DNA of 64,000 nucleotides. Source: Scenedesmus sp. ARA3. Taxonomy: Eukaryota; Chlorophyta; Chlorophyceae; Sphaeropleales; Scenedesmaceae. The notes under the pieces are model-generated. The model was not told the origin of the DNA. It saw nothing but the letters and a program-made list of their open reading frames with translations, and did no database searches. The DNA lies in NCBI GenBank assembly GCA_004335835.1, contig RWJK01001903.1, positions 1 to 64,000 of the forward strand, read 5' to 3'. A program made the position numbers and the translations under genes. Position 1 is the stretch's first letter; each line of letters begins with the position of its first letter. Positions 9,764 to 21,198 of this stretch are shown in pieces.

Positions 9764-11911
9764 CAAGCGCAACAGCAGCACCGGAGCAGGCACCTGCAGG
9801 CTCAGCTGCACATTCAGACCCCACCACTACACCAGCAGCAGCAGCTAGCCCTTGGGTAGCAGGTACAGCAGCAGCAGCAACTCCCACTGAGATTGCTGCA
9901 GCGCCAGTGGTGCCGCTGCGGCCGCACCCGCGCATTGATGCGGTGCATCCACTGGGTAAGGCTCGCAGTGCTGCTGCTGATGCTGAACAAGTTGCCAACA
10001 TAACAAAACATGTGAAGCCAGAGTGACAAATAGGATTTGTTCTGCTGCTGGTCAGGGGAGGCCCACAGTGCTGAGGAGCTGGAGCATGCGCTGAAGCTGT
10101 ACAGGCAGCTGGTGGAAGGTGAGGGTTGCAGCACTTGTAATGACGTGCGAAAGATTTAGTTTCAAAGTTACAGTGCCAATGCGTGTTGCGAGGTTGCTGG
10201 GGGCCAGCTCCAGCTGCAGGCGGTGCCTGGTGCTGCTGCTTGCACAGCGGCTGCTGCCGCCCACCACTGAATCACTTGTTGAGTTGCTGCTGCCTTCTAA
10301 TCTGGTGGCCAGCCAAACTGCCGCCGCCACCACCGCTGCTGCTGCTGCTGTTGCTGCCGTCCTCTGCCGTACCACCATGCACAGACGTCCGCCTAGACAT
10401 CTCAGACGTGCTTGTTGGTCCTGACAAGGCACTTGTGACAGGCCACCAAGTCGTGAGCAGCCGCGTGGCAGCAGCGCTGGCAGCAGCAGCAGGCCGCCTG
10501 CTGGGGCTGCTGCCACCCAACATGAGCCATGCAGCGGGGGAGCTGCTGCCGGGGTTTACTGAGGCACGCGTGGCGACAACCATACAGCTGCGCTTCGGCA
10601 AGAATGACGCAGGTGAGCGGTTTAGGGAGCAGCTGTGGCTGTAGCTATGTACGTGTAAGTGTAATGTAAAGTGCTCGAGTGCGGTCATTTTACTGCTGAG
10701 TGGGTGCCTGGCTGAGGGTGCTGAGAGTCGTGGTCCATGCGGCCATGCACACATGTGAATTGGTACCTAATGCATCGTTGCAACAGCGCCTGTTGTGCCA
10801 GACACCAGCTGTTCACACCTCAATCTTCACCTGCGGCATGTTTCTCACTGCTTCTGCAGGTGATCCGGTGGTGACCCAAATGGCCATTAACTTCAACCTT
10901 CTGTCAGCACTGCTGCTGCTGCTGCTGCTGCTGCTGCTCAAAATTACCGTGTTGGTAACAATACAATACATCACACCACACACTTTTGGGACTGAACCCG
11001 ACCCAGGCACTAGCCCAGTGAGCCGCTCTTCCGCTCATGGGGGATAGTGGTAATTGTACCCAGTCTTTCCTTGTTGTTTGGGCGATCGAAACCACCCGCG
11101 CAAGTCCGTCAATTCCATTCACTTTTTATCCCCAGCCACGGGCCATGGTCGCAACCAGCTGCTGTGTATCACCCCCAAGCCGCCCCTGCAGGCGACCCCG
11201 TGGTGACCCAGATGGCCATAAACTTCAACCTGCTGAGCGCGCTGCTGTCGCACCCGCCTACCCTGCTGCGTCTGGCACATTGCTGCTGCCTGTTGTTGCC
11301 GCATCAGGCGCCCCCGTGGTGACCCAGATGGCGATCAACTTCAACCTGATGTCATCGCTGCTGCCACACCTGCCCACCATGCCGCTGCTCATGTCAAAAC
11401 CCTGCTGCTGCATACTTGTCACCCCCCCCCCTGCAGGCGCCCCCATGGTGACTTCACAGGCCATCAACTTCAACCTGCTTCTAGAAGCAGATCTGCTGCC
11501 CATAATCGTGTTCATGTCGAGCAGTAGCAACTGACCTGCTGTTGCTGTGTCGCGTACTCTGACACCGCCGCTGCAGGTGACCCTGTGGTGACCCAGATGG
11601 CCATCAACTTCAACCTGCTGTCAGCGCTGCTGCCACATCTCGCGCTGCACCCCTGGCAGCAGCAGGCGCTGCAGCAGCTGCAGCAGCCGCTGCTGAATGC
11701 ATTTGTCAGTGCGGGATCACTGGCAGCAGTAGCAGAGGATGTGGGGACCAGCCTGGGGGCGAGTTGGAGGGCAGGTGCTGCTGTGCTGCAGGCGACGGTT
11801 GGGAAGGTGTTCTCAGAGGTGTGGGGGCGCATGGCGGCGGCAGGGGAGTCGGCGGCGGCTGCGGCGGTGGAGCAGGTGGGGAGTGGCGACCTGAATGGGG
11901 CACATGGATAG
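9676..11911 (+). CDS. unrecognised protein with a repeatedly copied last-exon start
   Basis: Four in-phase exons: 9676-9955, 10056-10118, 10385-10612, 11577-11911, about 301 aa. Start MAAIATTIVSDEQVRLFLHT. After an Ala/Pro-rich linker comes RIDAVHPLG, AEELEHALKLYRQLVE, then DVRLDISDVLVGPDKALVTG, ARVATTIQLRFG and GDPVVTQMAINFNLLSALLP. An Ala-rich helical end follows (VFSEVWGRMAAAGESAA). I do not recognise the family. The order helix, strand, strand, strand is compatible with an NTF2-like or lipocalin-like fold, which is weak inference. The intron before the last exon holds four extra copies of that exon's start, and a copy of the terminal coding end follows the stop. Confidence 0.6.
10857..11500 (+). 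repeat. array of four decoy exon starts (GDPVVTQMAINFNLL)
   Basis: Copies begin after AG at about 10859, 11190, 11307 and 11438; the true exon begins at 11577. All encode variants of DPVVTQMAINFNLLSALL. All five keep the acceptor AG, while the coding part diverges and then breaks. Confidence 0.9.
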
Positions 11912-11945
11912 TGCATGGGCAGCAGCTTGTGCGAGCTTTTGCTGA

Positions 11946-12032
11946 AGTGAAGGCGCATGGGGCAGGGGAGGCGGCGGCTGCTGCGGCTGCGGTGGAGCGC
12001 GTGGGCAGTGGAGAGCTGAACGGTGGCACCGC
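11946..12032 (+). repeat. copy of terminal coding end after the stop at 11911
   Basis: It resembles 11830-11905 (the EQVGSGDLNG end, here VERVGSGELNG), so the same kind of edge duplication affected the last exon's 3' end. Confidence 0.75.
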
Positions 12033-12950
12033 TAGTGGCTTGTATGAGTCAGCATGTGTTGGAGTGTTGATCTAGCTTGGCAGTGTGCTGCAACCTCTTT
12101 CTGAGTCAATGGGGCGGTGGAAGGGGTGGCGGATGGGGGGTCGGCTAGCGATTTTGAGATTGTGGCAGCTGCTACTGAGAAGGCAGTACTGGCCAGTAGC
12201 TGCCACTGCAGCAACGGATCTGTGTGACTGCACCTGTCAGGTGTGGGGCAAACTCTGGTGGCAGTATCAACAGCATCATGCTGCAGGCTGCTGATACTGT
12301 GTTGGCGCTGCCAGCACAGTGTGCGTGCACAGCTTGGAATGCGTGACAACAGGCTGTCACGGTGATTGATTGGCTGCTTGATGCAGTGTGAAGTGTCCAC
12401 CTGCATATGCATGCTGCACCTACAGCTGGGGTTGTACAGTTGCAGTATGCATATAAGCATATTACTGTACAGCTGCTGCGGAGCTGCCCGTGCTGCATGC
12501 CAGCTGTGAGGTACAGGTAGCTGTAGCCCTGCGCAGATCTGGATGCACAGCAGCCAAGGCGATAGCGTCATCTCGCAAGAACCCAGTTGAGTTGATCTTG
12601 GCCTAGGCAGTGCGGCCTACTTAGGCTTGACGCTGACCTCACCTTGCACCATCAAGTCACCAAACAAGCCATGATTGCGGGATAACATCTCATTACATGC
12701 TCCACTCAACCGAGGAGTGGGAACCCCATTCAGGAGCCAACAAGAGGCCAAGGGCTAGGGGACTCTTTGCAATGATCAGTTATACGTGTAAGTGACACCG
12801 CACGCCTGTACACAGCGCATGTACACCAGTGTACCACTGCACAAACTTGCAGGACACCACTACACGCCAGCACCTGAAACCAGCCACGTCAAAAACTGAT
12901 CACTATGGGTCACTGTCATTGTTGCAGTAATAAGCAGAATCACAGCATGA
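12033..12950. other. intergenic region
   Basis: It lies between the 3' end of the plus gene and the 3' end of the minus SANT-UBA gene (convergent). No supported gene was seen. Open frames on both strands have no coherent protein features. Confidence 0.5.
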
Positions 12951-12957
12951 TGACAGT

Positions 12958-13125
12958 GACGTCAGCAGCAGGTGGTGGCCAGATACTCCACAGCCATTTC
13001 AACATCACAGTTGCACTCTCGCAGCAGTCTTTGCACAGCAACTGTGTGATTGGATTGAACTCAGCAGCAGGTGGTGGCCAGGTGTTCCACTGCCAGTTCC
13101 ACATCACAGATGCACTCTCGCACTA
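12958..13125 (-). repeat. two downstream copies of the UBA exon's 3' end
   Basis: Copies at about 12960-13022 and 13062-13120 translate to CNCDVEMAVEYLATT and CICDVELAVEHLATT, each before a stop, as in the true exon ending at 13170. Confidence 0.85.
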
Positions 13126-13169
13126 CTGTAATGATAAATAATGTTAAATGACGAGCAAAATGCACCCTG

Positions 13170-16100
13170 TCAGCAACAGGTGGTGGCCAGATATTCCACT
13201 GCCATCTCAACATCACAGTTGCACTCCTGCAGCGCATCTACTGCTTTGCCCCTGCTGTAGCCCATCTCCAGCAGCTGAGCAACGCCAGCTTCAAGCGCTG
13301 CCTGCATCATCTCGCCTGCAGCAGCAGCAGCAGCAGCAGCAGACAACACACGGCAGTAACTCAGTGCATCTCTTGTCTGTGCAAAGCAGCAATCTTTGCA
13401 CAGCAGCAGCTGCGCCGCGCCAGCTTCAAGCGCTGCCTGCATCATCTCACCTGAAGCAGCATCAGCATCACCAGCAGCAGCGGCACACAGCAGCAGCAGC
13501 AGGAGCAGCATCAGCAGCAGCTGGATGCAGAGCAGAAAAACTCAACAGCACATCAGTGCTGCCTGCATCATCTCACCCGCAGCAGCAGCGGCAGCAGCAG
13601 CAGACAGCACACAGCAGTAACTCAGTGCATCTTTCGTGTGTGCACAGCAGCATTCTTTGCACAGCAGCAGCTGCGCCACGCCAGCCTCGAGTGCTGCCTG
13701 CATCATCTCACCTGCAGCAGCAGCAGCAGCGCCACAGGAATACAGTTTGAATCCTGTCTTGTCAGTGCAAACAAAAAGCTGTATCATACTGGTGCGAGGA
13801 ATTGCGTGCAACATTGCACAGCAACACTGCAAACGCACACCACAGCTCCTGCGGTCACCTGCAGCTATGTATCTGCAACTCTTGCGCCAAGCAGAGCACT
13901 GGTTTGATGCAAGCGAAGAGCGCCTGTGTCAGGCCACCTTACAGCAGAGCACACACCGCCATCGCGATTAGAGAGCAGCCAAACAGCCAAGCTTACTTAT
14001 GTGGCTGCAGCCGCTGCCGCCCCCGCCCCTGCCACCGCTGGCGCCGCGCCGGCGCTGCTGCTGCTTGCGCAGGAAGGCTGCCTCGCCATCTGCAGCTTCG
14101 TGCATGTCCTCGTCGCTGCCTGCTGCTGCTGCTTTGCTGCGTGGCCGCTTCTTTCCTGTGGGTGGCTTGCCACTTGCTGGAGGCCTGCAGTGCAGCAGAG
14201 CATCACGCGTACAATAGCATCAGCATTGTACCACGACTGATTAGCAAGAGGCTTGCTTTTCTCCTGTGTTGGACGTTTGCCACTGGCTGGAGGCCTGAAA
14301 GGCAGTAATCAGAGCAATGTGGTGATATGTGACAATTGTTTTCGATAAGCCAACATAATCTTTCCCATAAGCCAGCATAATAACACTTGTCTGGAAGCCT
14401 GCAAGGCAGCAGGCAGGGCAGGGTGTTGGGAAGATAGCAGTGCACTTGTGCAGCGTCTTGGTGCCTTGTGTTGTGCACAGCACAATGGAGCATAAGACCA
14501 GACCATGTGTTCACCCTGTTGTGGCTCATAGCATCTAAGATGGCGCCAGGACCCACATGTAACTTCCCTCTCGCGTAAGCTGATTCACATGCGCAACAAC
14601 ATGTGCAGTGCCAGCGCACTATCATATGAAAAGAGTAACACAGCAGCAACAGAGCACGCAAGGCTGTCACACATTCACAGCGAATGCTGTGCTTGCTGGG
14701 GAAAGTAACTTTCAAATCTAATCACCTACTGACGCACCTGCTGCGTTTGCTGCTGCCAGCCTTGCTGCTGCTGCCGCTCTTAGAAGCACGCCCAGCTCCT
14801 GCTACTGCTGCTGTTCCTGTGCCTGCCTGCCGCACTGCCAAGTTGGCACTGCCGTTTCCAAAAGCAGCTGCGCTGCTGCACATTCCAGCAGGGTGTGACA
14901 AGCCCCGTGCCAGCCAACCCTGCTGCTGCTGCTGCTGCTGCTGATAAGTGAGCAGCGGAGCCAAGCAGGGGTGCTGCTGCACCGCCCTGCACAGGACCTG
15001 CTGCAGCTGCTGGTGCAGCGCACAAAGCAACAGCTGCTTCTGCTGCGTGGACAGCTGTTGCGCGTCACACTCTGCAGCAGCGGCGGCAAGCAGCAGAAGC
15101 AGCGATGGTAGTCATACAGCCTGATGCCAATGGCAGCACGCAATGCAGGGGCTGTGTGCAGATACTGTATATGCAGATACTGTACACTGCTTACTGATCC
15201 ATGCAGTGACTGACTGACGGACCAAATTATAGTGATAGTAGGGAGCACTCCCTTGGCGACACTTAGAAGCATGTCAGCACATACACAACGGACTGATAGG
15301 TGTATCGAATTGTTGCTGTCATGTGTTTGCACCCAGGCCCGCTGCTCACCTAGTATGTTGATGTCTGGCGGCAGCGGCTCTGCTGCTGCTGCTGCAGCAA
15401 AGGGAGCTGCTCGTGCTGCCGCTAGCTCCTCGAGTGCTGCCTCCGCCTCCTGCTGCTGCTGTTCTGATAACCCATACCTGGATGCACAAGGGTACAGAAG
15501 GCACAGCAGCAGTGGCAGAAGAGTCAAGCCATGCAGCAGCACAGCAGTCTGTACATGGTTAGCAGCAGCTTGCTGTTCAATACGGTAGCAACGCATCTGC
15601 TGCACACATTTGGCACTTGAGATGCACAAGTAAGATGCACAGCTAGGTGGCTTGCCCTGCGCAATCTAGTTGCGCATGCTGACTAAAGGGCCCTCTGCCG
15701 TGCTGTGTCCCTCACTTTTCCTTTGCCTCCTGCTGCCACTGCAGCCGCATCTCCTTGGTGGGGTTGGCTGCAGCCAGCAGCAGATGAAGGCAGCACAGCC
15801 GCAGCCACAGCGGCCGTCAGCCACCACGTTCCAGGTTGCTTTTCCTGGCAGCAGATGCAGCAGCCGGTACACTGCTGATGGTGCGGCTGTTACATCTGAA
15901 CAGCTGCGCTGGTCAAACTGCTGCTCCTGTCCATGTGAAGCGTATCGCTGTACATGCTGCTGATGCTCAGTGGCTGTCGACCATTGCTGCTGCTGCTGCT
16001 GCTGCTGCTGCGGTTGCGGCTCGTCAACTCACGTCCTGTCCAAATGACCAGGCCGTTCTTGCGGTGCGCGTCAAGCTTTGCTTCGTTGTCAGCGCGCACA

Positions 16101-16717
16101 CGGTCCACATCCACGCGCAAGCCAGAGTATGCTGCAGCCATTGGGTGGAAGATGGACAGGCAGAAGCAGAAGCAGAAGTCAACAGTGACAATCATGGTGA
16201 GAGATCAACATCCACGCGCATGCAAGAGTATGCTGCAGCCACAGGTTGAAAGGTGGATGGCCAGAAGCAGATGTGGCAATCAACACTGGCACTTGTTGGA
16301 GCAGATATGACTTCTGTGCAAGGAAATCCAGCTGAAGAACCATCCTGATAATTAAACCTGCTGCTGTTAGCTAGTGTGCCAGGGTGCTGACGGACGATTA
16401 GCAGATGATTGATGGCTACTGTGACGCCGCGGTCCTTCAGGGCTGGTGCACGCATGGCTGCTGTTGCTGCTGCCAAGCAACAATGAATATAGAAGCTGCA
16501 GAGATGCGTTTTTGGGATCACCTGCTAGCGACTGTTGGCCCAGGAGTCGTTGCGTGCCCCCATTCAGCTGCTGAATCATCTTGCCAGGCAGCAAGCCTGT
16601 TGCCTGGATCTGCAGCCACTGCCCCACCCCATACTTCATGAGGCACAGCTTGAGTATCAGCGACTCCTCCTTTGACCAGCCCGGCGAAGGAGCGAAGTTC
16701 CACCTGCCAGATGACAT
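13170..16717 (-). CDS. SANT/Myb-like domain protein with C-terminal UBA domain
   Basis: Seven in-phase minus exons: 16717-16522, 16131-16033, 15767-15716, 15477-15350, 15071-14738, 14184-13997, 13315-13170, about 380 aa. Residues ~13-65 form a Trp-containing SANT/Myb-like unit: GWSKEESLILKLCLMKYGVG, QWLQIQATG, LLPGKMIQQLNGGTQRLLG. The next exons continue the conserved block: AAYSGLRVDVDRVRADNEAK, then NGLVIWTG and PNPTKEMRLQWQQEAKEK. I recall this LLGQQSL-containing block in other eukaryotic proteins, which helped fix the joins. A Gln-rich helix and a basic Ser/Lys stretch follow. The last exon is a UBA domain (QLLEMGYSRGKAVDALQECN, then EMAVEYL). A nuclear role linking DNA or chromatin with ubiquitin is inference. 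The ATG used is the first in exon 1; an upstream exon cannot be excluded. Confidence 0.78.
13423..13740 (-). repeat. three decoy copies of the UBA exon start
   Basis: Copies at about 13690-13737, 13560-13590 and 13425-13455 repeat GEMMQAALEAGVAQLL or its first part, each after a (CTG)n-CAG acceptor. The true exon starts at 13315. Between them a second repeated block of about 110 bases (AKDALSYC-like) is also duplicated. Confidence 0.88.
14235..14415 (-). repeat. two decoy copies of exon 6 start, SANT-UBA gene
   Basis: Copies at about 14240-14294 (PPASGKRPT) and 14385-14412 precede the true start at 14184 (PPASGKPPT). Both keep CAG. Confidence 0.8.
16205..16250 (-). repeat. decoy copy of exon 2 start, SANT-UBA gene
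   Basis: It reads AAYSCMRVDVD against the true AYSGLRVDVD at 16131, with the CTGCAG acceptor conserved. Confidence 0.85.
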
Positions 16718-17214
16718 ACCCAGGAGGTAGCAGCAGAACATGCGTACTCAGCAGGGGCAGCAGTAGAGCAGGAGCTCAAGCACTGGCAGTGTCACTTGTG
16801 CTGGTTGGGTCAAGCAAACATCACAAGCGTAACTTACAAGGAAGCTGCATCGCCGATTTTGGGGCCTCGTTTGTCCATGCTGGCTGCCGATCACGGGCAC
16901 ACGAGCAGGGAGGCACGCAGTAGCACGACCGGATGTATAAGCATGGTTGCTCGTCTAGCGTCTCGTGTACAGTAATCAAACAACACACATCCGTTTCTTG
17001 ATTCTTTATCGCGTGGTCTGCTGAAAGTGAATGGCTGGGTTCAATTTTGAAAGTTGTCACTGACACATCTGAAAGAACAACCAGGCGATCGCGTCCTAAT
17101 TACGTTCCAGATGTTTGAAATGCCGTTTCAGCATTGAGTGCCATTTCCTCGCATCAGGGGTGCCGTTCTTGGCTCAAAAGTCTGTAACGAGTGCGGTCAG
17201 TTGATTCATTGGTC
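16718..17214. promoter_or_regulatory. divergent intergenic region
   Basis: About 500 bp lie between the minus SANT-UBA gene and the plus gene starting at 17215. It is less CAG-rich than its surroundings. It contains GAATCAAGAAACGG-like sequence on the minus strand but no motif I can name. Confidence 0.4.
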
Positions 17215-17808
17215 ATGTCCACCCTCAGACAAGCTGAACGTCAGTTGCAGCAAGATGCTCCTGATGCTGCTGTTGCCTTTCAGGTTGTTGCTGATGGCAC
17301 AGTGTACTACACAGCAGCATCCGTTCCACCTCAGCGGCTACAGCCATGGCGCCGCAAGCCCAGCAGGCGCAGCAGGAGCAGCAAAAATCCCACCCCCGAG
17401 GAGATTGATGCCATGCTGCTCCAGGATGCCAAACAAGTTGTTGCTGATGGCACAGTATTCTTCACAGCAGCATCCGCACCACCCCAGCAGCTACAGCCAT
17501 GGCGCCGCAAGCCCAGCAGGCGCAGCAGGAGCAGCAAGAGTCCCACCCTCGAGGAGATAGATGCCATGCTGCTCCAGGATGCCAAGGCTGCAGGGTCTGA
17601 CTTTCAACACGGGCCTGTCAATTGTCAGGGAGGGTGGCAGTTCCTGGCTGTCGCGCCGCAGTGCAAGCCACGTGGCATTCATGCCAAGCGGCTGGCCGCT
17701 GCCAAGCAAGCGCCAACACAGCAGCAGCAGAAGCAAAAACAAGGGCAGCAGCAGCAATTACAAGGGCAGCAGCGCCAGCAGAAGCAGCAGCAGCATCAGC
17801 AGCATCAG

Positions 17809-17841
<33 letters not shown>

Positions 17842-17985
17842 AGGAGGAAGAGCAGGAAGCGCAGCAATGCAGATTTGGATTGGGACCTTGCTGAAGCAGA
17901 TACGCTGCTGCAGGAAGATGCCGAAGTGCTGCGGCGAGCTGCGCACACATGCACAGATGCTGTGTTCCTGTGGCACGCCTCCTAG
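17215..17985 (+). CDS. unrecognised basic, Gln-rich protein with an in-frame 50-residue duplication
   Basis: A single open frame of 256 aa from ATG (MSTLRQAERQLQQDAPDAAV). It contains two in-frame copies of a 50-residue unit, VVADGTV, then QPWRRKPSRRSRSSK, then EEIDAMLLQDAK, at about 17283-17432 and 17433-17583. Next is a CKPRGIHAKRLAAAK motif, a long Gln/His tract and LDWDLAEADTLLQEDAEVL. Many Arg/Lys suggest a nuclear or RNA-linked protein, but I do not recognise a family. The first repeat begins exactly at CAG|GTTGTT and the second ends near a possible splice site, so it may be an exon-edge duplication that happened to stay in frame. Whether the gene continues into 18110-18330 is open. Confidence 0.55.
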
Positions 17986-18109
17986 ACCCAGGAGCCTATC
18001 AGTATCCAGCTGTTGTGCATTCGCTGCTGTGCAGCACTTCTGGGCATTGCTGTAGCTGGCAGTTTGATTCTTCCCAACACTGCTGCTTTGATTGCTTCGC
18101 AGAGCTTGT

Positions 18110-18220
18110 TACCTTCAAAGGAGGGCGGCAGTTCCCCGACGTCACAGTCGCGCCAACCTGCAAGCCACGTGGCATCCACGCAAAGCGGCTGGCTGCTGCC
18201 AAGCTGGCAGCAGCACAGCC

Positions 18221-18265
<45 letters not shown>

Positions 18266-18330
18266 TGGCTTGAGGGGGCAACAGGCTGCTGCTGGTGCTG
18301 CTGCTACGGCTGCTGAGAGCACTGGCTAGT
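18110..18330 (+). CDS. possible further exon of the 17215 gene
   Basis: After a CGCAG acceptor-like site comes ELVTFKGGRQFPDVTVAP, then CKPRGIHAKRLAAAK, a (CAG)n-encoded Gln run and a stop. The CKPRGIHAKRLAAAK motif duplicates the one at about 17670-17715. It is either the real 3' exon or a diverged copy of it; I could not find the joining donor. Confidence 0.4.
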
Positions 18331-19208
18331 GCGCGAGTGCTGCTGGGCTGTGGCTGTGCATATGACATACTTTTACATTTGCAGTCATGGCAGACTCATG
18401 GGCGGCAACTGCAAGTTGCAGTTGAACTGCAGTGGTTGTTTGTTTTTATGAAACTTCATTTGCCTCAAGTGCATGAGACAACGGTCAGTGATTGATGTGG
18501 GGTCAGGCTGTAGAGAGGGTGACCGTGTACCGTCGCCCAACAGCTGCAGGCATATGAACTGTTGCTTCAACAGTGTGAGCACGGGACACCTCTGGCACTG
18601 CGGATTGCCACAGATTCTGCATATAGCGTGGTATGCACAACACCAAACACCACCAACTGAACACACTACAACACTGCATACAATTAAATCCACAAAGGAT
18701 ATGTTGCACTGGGCTGTGCGCCACAATGGTGCATGCCTGTGTGAACCGGGTGCCAGTGTCCCACAAACCCTATGCCATGTCATGTGACAACAGACAAGCG
18801 TCTGCTGATTGTCAGGTTGCCTACAAGGCACAGTGTAACAGCACCCATGCCTTCATGCTCCTTAAATTATTCCTGCTGCAGGCTTATGCTCCATTGCCTG
18901 TCCTCCTCACCAAGTGCCCCAACTACACATTGATGCATCTGTGCAGCGCCCTCCTAGTCCTGCACAACTCTTGACATCATCCTGTGCGTCTCAAAACCCT
19001 ATGAACTGTCAGCGATAACACTGCTGTTCCGTGCTATCCCGCAAGATCTTTGTGTGCTGCTTGAAAGCGGGTGTTCTCTTCTGCCTGGGCCGGTAGCAGC
19101 TACGCAACGGCTGGCGAAGCATCAAGGCGATTAAAAAGGCATTGACACATAGTACTTGAGCAGTCAGACGAGCGTTCGGCCTCTGAAACCTGCTCCTCGC
19201 CAGCCAAG
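18331..19208. other. intergenic region before MED6
   Basis: About 880 bp with no supported gene. It should contain the MED6 promoter; no TATA-like element is obvious. Confidence 0.5.
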
Positions 19209-21153
19209 ATGCAGCAGCAGCAGCAGTTGCTGCAGCAGCAGGGCCCTGCAGCTGGCCAGCAGCTGACTCTGGACGACTCGCTCATCTACCAGCGATGGAA
19301 CGACCCGCAGTATCCATACGACCCGCTGGACCGGACCACAGCGCTGCAGTACTTCGAGTTCAGCCCTTTCTATGACCCTGACAGCAACAACTTTGCTGCA
19401 AGGCAGAGAGGGCTGGACCCTGCCAATGAGCAAGTGCTGCTGTGAGTAGCTCTGCTGAGGATACTGATGTGTTCAGTAGCTGTGCTGAGGATGCTGACGC
19501 GTATCCTAAATGATGAGCTGGCAGTTGCCTCTGGAGGGCTGTGGTGCAGCTGCAAGTGTGCTTGTGTCTGCATGGTGTTAGTTGCACCTGGCCTGCCTGC
19601 AGCAGCATGGCCAAGATTATGTTGCGCTGAACACCAGCCTTCAGTTTGTATAGCTTGCAGTATGGTGTGTTGCAGTGCAAGCTTCGCTGCAACAAATCAT
19701 ACTGCAAGTTAGGCACACTGTCTCTGAGTAGAAGTCACTGCCATACCCACCTGTGCCTTTCCTGCAAGCCACCATGTCCCACTGGCCGATGGTGCATGGG
19801 ATGCCACTTCAGCCTGCAATCACCATGACATTGACGCCACTTCTCACCTCCTGCACCCCCTGTGCTGCATGCATGTGCTGTCCCTGCCTGCTCCTGTCCT
19901 TGCAGGCAATTGCCACCAACTTATTCTGAGTTCCAGCCTGCGCAGTGCTGGGAGCTGCACCTCTTCTTGCAGCCAGCATTTTTTCATGACCCAACCTCTC
20001 GCCTCATCACTTAACAAATATATCGCGCTCTGTACCTTCCTGCAGGCAAATGCCGCCAAATAACACCGAGTTCCAGCTTGCGCAGTGCAAGGAGCCGCAT
20101 CTCTACCTGCACACATAAACCATTGACCCCACCTCTACCTCACCACTCTTTGACCTTTCCTGCTGCCTCGTTCCTGCAGGCAAATGCCGCCAAACAACAC
20201 GGAATTCCAGCTCGCGCAGTGCAAGGAGCCGCATCTCTACGTGGTGCGCAAGCAGCGCCGCACCCCGCCAGCCAACAAGGCTGAGGTGATGCAGTACTAT
20301 TACATCCTGGGGCCGCAGCGATACACCTACCAAGCGCCTAGCCTGCATGCTGTGGTCAACGCGCGGCTGCGGCGCGCGATGCATCATGTCAGGGAGGGCT
20401 TCAATCGCTTCAAGGTGAGTCTGTGGTTGTTGAAGTGTGTGTACATCATAGGGAATTCTGCTGACGCAGCATTTGCCCTTGGGAGGGCCCCATCTGCTGC
20501 AAGGTGAGTGTGGCGGAGCTGTGCACTTCCCAACAAGGCTGAGGTGATGCAGTACTACTACATCCTGGGGCCGCAGCGCTACACCTACCAAGCGCCTAGC
20601 CTGCACGCGGTTGTGAATGCGCGGCTGCGGCGCGCGATGCACCATGTCAGGGAGGGCTTCAACCGATTCAAGGTGAGCGTGATTCGCGTGTCAACTTCTT
20701 CTTGTGGTACTGCTTATTTAGCATTATGCCTGTGGGAGGGCTTCATCAGCTTTATGGTGCTTGAGCCAGGGCTTCGTACTCCCTTTTGAGGCCGAGGTGA
20801 TGCAGTACTACTACATCCTGGGGCCGCAGCGCTACACCTACCAAGCGCCGAGCCTGCACGCGGTGGTGAATGCGCGGCTGCGGCGTGCGATGCACCACGT
20901 GAGGGAGGGCTTCAACCGCTTCAAGGTGAGCTTAAGGTGGCTGCCTTCTGCTTCCCGACCGCTGCTGCTGTTGTGGTGATGAATTGACCTTGCTCTCTGC
21001 CAAATACGATGTGTGAGCACCCGCCCTGCGTGATGATGCCGCAACTCGCTGCTGCTGCTGTTGCTGCTGCCAGGTGGACCTGGCGCCGCTGCCCAAGGTG
21101 CTGCGTGAGCGTTTGAGAGAGCAAGAGGCGCTGCATTTGTCTCACCTCGATGC

Positions 21154-21198
<45 letters not shown>

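Noticed and set aside
20525..20940. Tandem MED6 copies as separate paralogous genes
   Set aside because: They contain only the 3' part of one exon plus donor, with no other exons or starts.
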